This document shows positions 5,325 to 5,646 of a stretch of 5,646 bases of DNA, piece after piece. The position numbers and the translations under genes were made by a program. Location of the stretch: positions 1 to 5,646 of the forward strand of contig JADZGG010000009.1 in the NCBI GenBank assembly GCA_020854015.1, read 5' to 3'. Below the pieces are notes generated by a model that worked only from the letters and a program-made list of their open reading frames with translations, was not told the DNA's origin and did not search any database. Source of the DNA: Flavobacteriales bacterium. Lineage in GTDB: Bacteria > Bacteroidota > Bacteroidia > Flavobacteriales_F > PHOS-HE28. The number at the start of each line of letters is the position of its first letter. Position 1 is the stretch's first letter.

Positions 5325-5646
5325 ATGTCCACCGCCTACGTCCAAGCACCTCCATACCAGCCGAAACACAAGATCCGTGTCGTCACGGCCGCCAGCCTGT
5401 TCGATGGCCACGATGCCGCCATCAACATCATGCGGCGGATCATCCAGAGCACCGGCGCCGAGGTGATCCACTTGGGGCACGACCGCAGCGTGGAGGACGT
5501 GGTGAACACCGCGATCCAGGAGGATGCCCACGCCATCGCGATGACGAGCTACCAGGGCGGGCACACCGAGTACTTCAAGTACATGCACGACCTGCTGAAG
5601 GAGAAGGGCGCAGGGCACATCAAGATCTTCGGAGGAGGAGGAGGGA
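5325..5646 (+). CDS. icmF: Fused isobutyryl-CoA mutase IcmF, N-terminal B12-binding domain (partial)
   Basis: The first 107 residues are visible; the gene continues past the right edge. After a short polar lead (1-16) comes the adenosylcobalamin-binding domain: IRVVTAASLFDGHDAAINIM (17-36) holds the DxHxx motif, with His29 the expected lower cobalt ligand. GAEVIHLGHDRSVEDVV (44-60), AIAMTSYQGGHTEYFKYM (70-87) and IKIFGGGGG (99-107) complete the cobalamin-binding signature. The last position of DxHxxG is Ala32, which I recall as normal in this branch. A B12 domain at the N-terminus with the SYQGGHTEYFKYM segment is typical of IcmF, where a GTPase chaperone and the mutase domain follow; a plain methylmalonyl-CoA mutase carries the B12 domain at its C-terminus. 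IcmF interconverts isobutyryl-CoA and butyryl-CoA, and related acyl-CoAs, in the cytosol. A stand-alone B12 subunit cannot be excluded from this fragment. The start MSTAYVQ has no Shine-Dalgarno. Confidence 0.85.
   Translation, partial: MSTAYVQAPPYQPKHKIRVVTAASLFDGHDAAINIMRRIIQSTGAEVIHLGHDRSVEDVVNTAIQEDAHAIAMTSYQGGHTEYFKYMHDLLKEKGAGHIKIFGGGGG

Noticed and set aside
5631..5645. GGA-rich short repeat at the right edge
   Set aside because: It encodes the glycine run of the B12-binding domain, a conserved part of IcmF, so it is not an independent repeat.

Overview
The window looks like a stretch of a high-GC Bacteroidota chromosome, most likely of the Flavobacteriales type. Four observations point that way. 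One protein ends in a type A type IX secretion (T9SS) sorting domain. Start codons lack convincing Shine-Dalgarno sequences. Several genes are preceded by TAnnTT-type boxes like the Bacteroidota -7 promoter element. The right edge begins a fused isobutyryl-CoA mutase (IcmF). No RNA gene, mobile element, CRISPR array or attachment site was seen.

Layout from left to right. A partial, exported metallo-beta-lactamase-fold protein (minus, 1-332) is divergent from an atypical SDR / Rossmann-fold protein (plus, 522-1175). That gene converges on a minus-strand pair: a T9SS-sorted secreted protein (3130-2255), followed 70 nt later by an exported SUMF1/FGE-fold protein (2184-1294). A second divergent region (3131-3228) separates this pair from a plus-strand run. 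The run holds a lipoprotein-like SxxK serine hydrolase (3229-4467), a DUF4241 protein (4537-5265) and the 5' end of icmF (5325 to the right edge). All intergenic gaps are under 200 nt.

The genes do not form one obvious pathway. Four of the seven products carry export signals, so much of the window serves the cell envelope or exterior. The T9SS cargo and SUMF1-fold protein may be co-transcribed. IcmF is cytosolic acyl-CoA metabolism and looks unrelated to its neighbours.

I found no clear new biological system. The best non-coding signal is an exact 15-nt box at 3209-3223 and again at 4506-4520. Each copy lies just upstream of a gene, contains a TACCTTG -7-like core, and is abutted on its upstream side by an inverted repeat. 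At the first copy the core ends only 5 nt before the ATG, suggesting a leaderless or nearly leaderless transcript.
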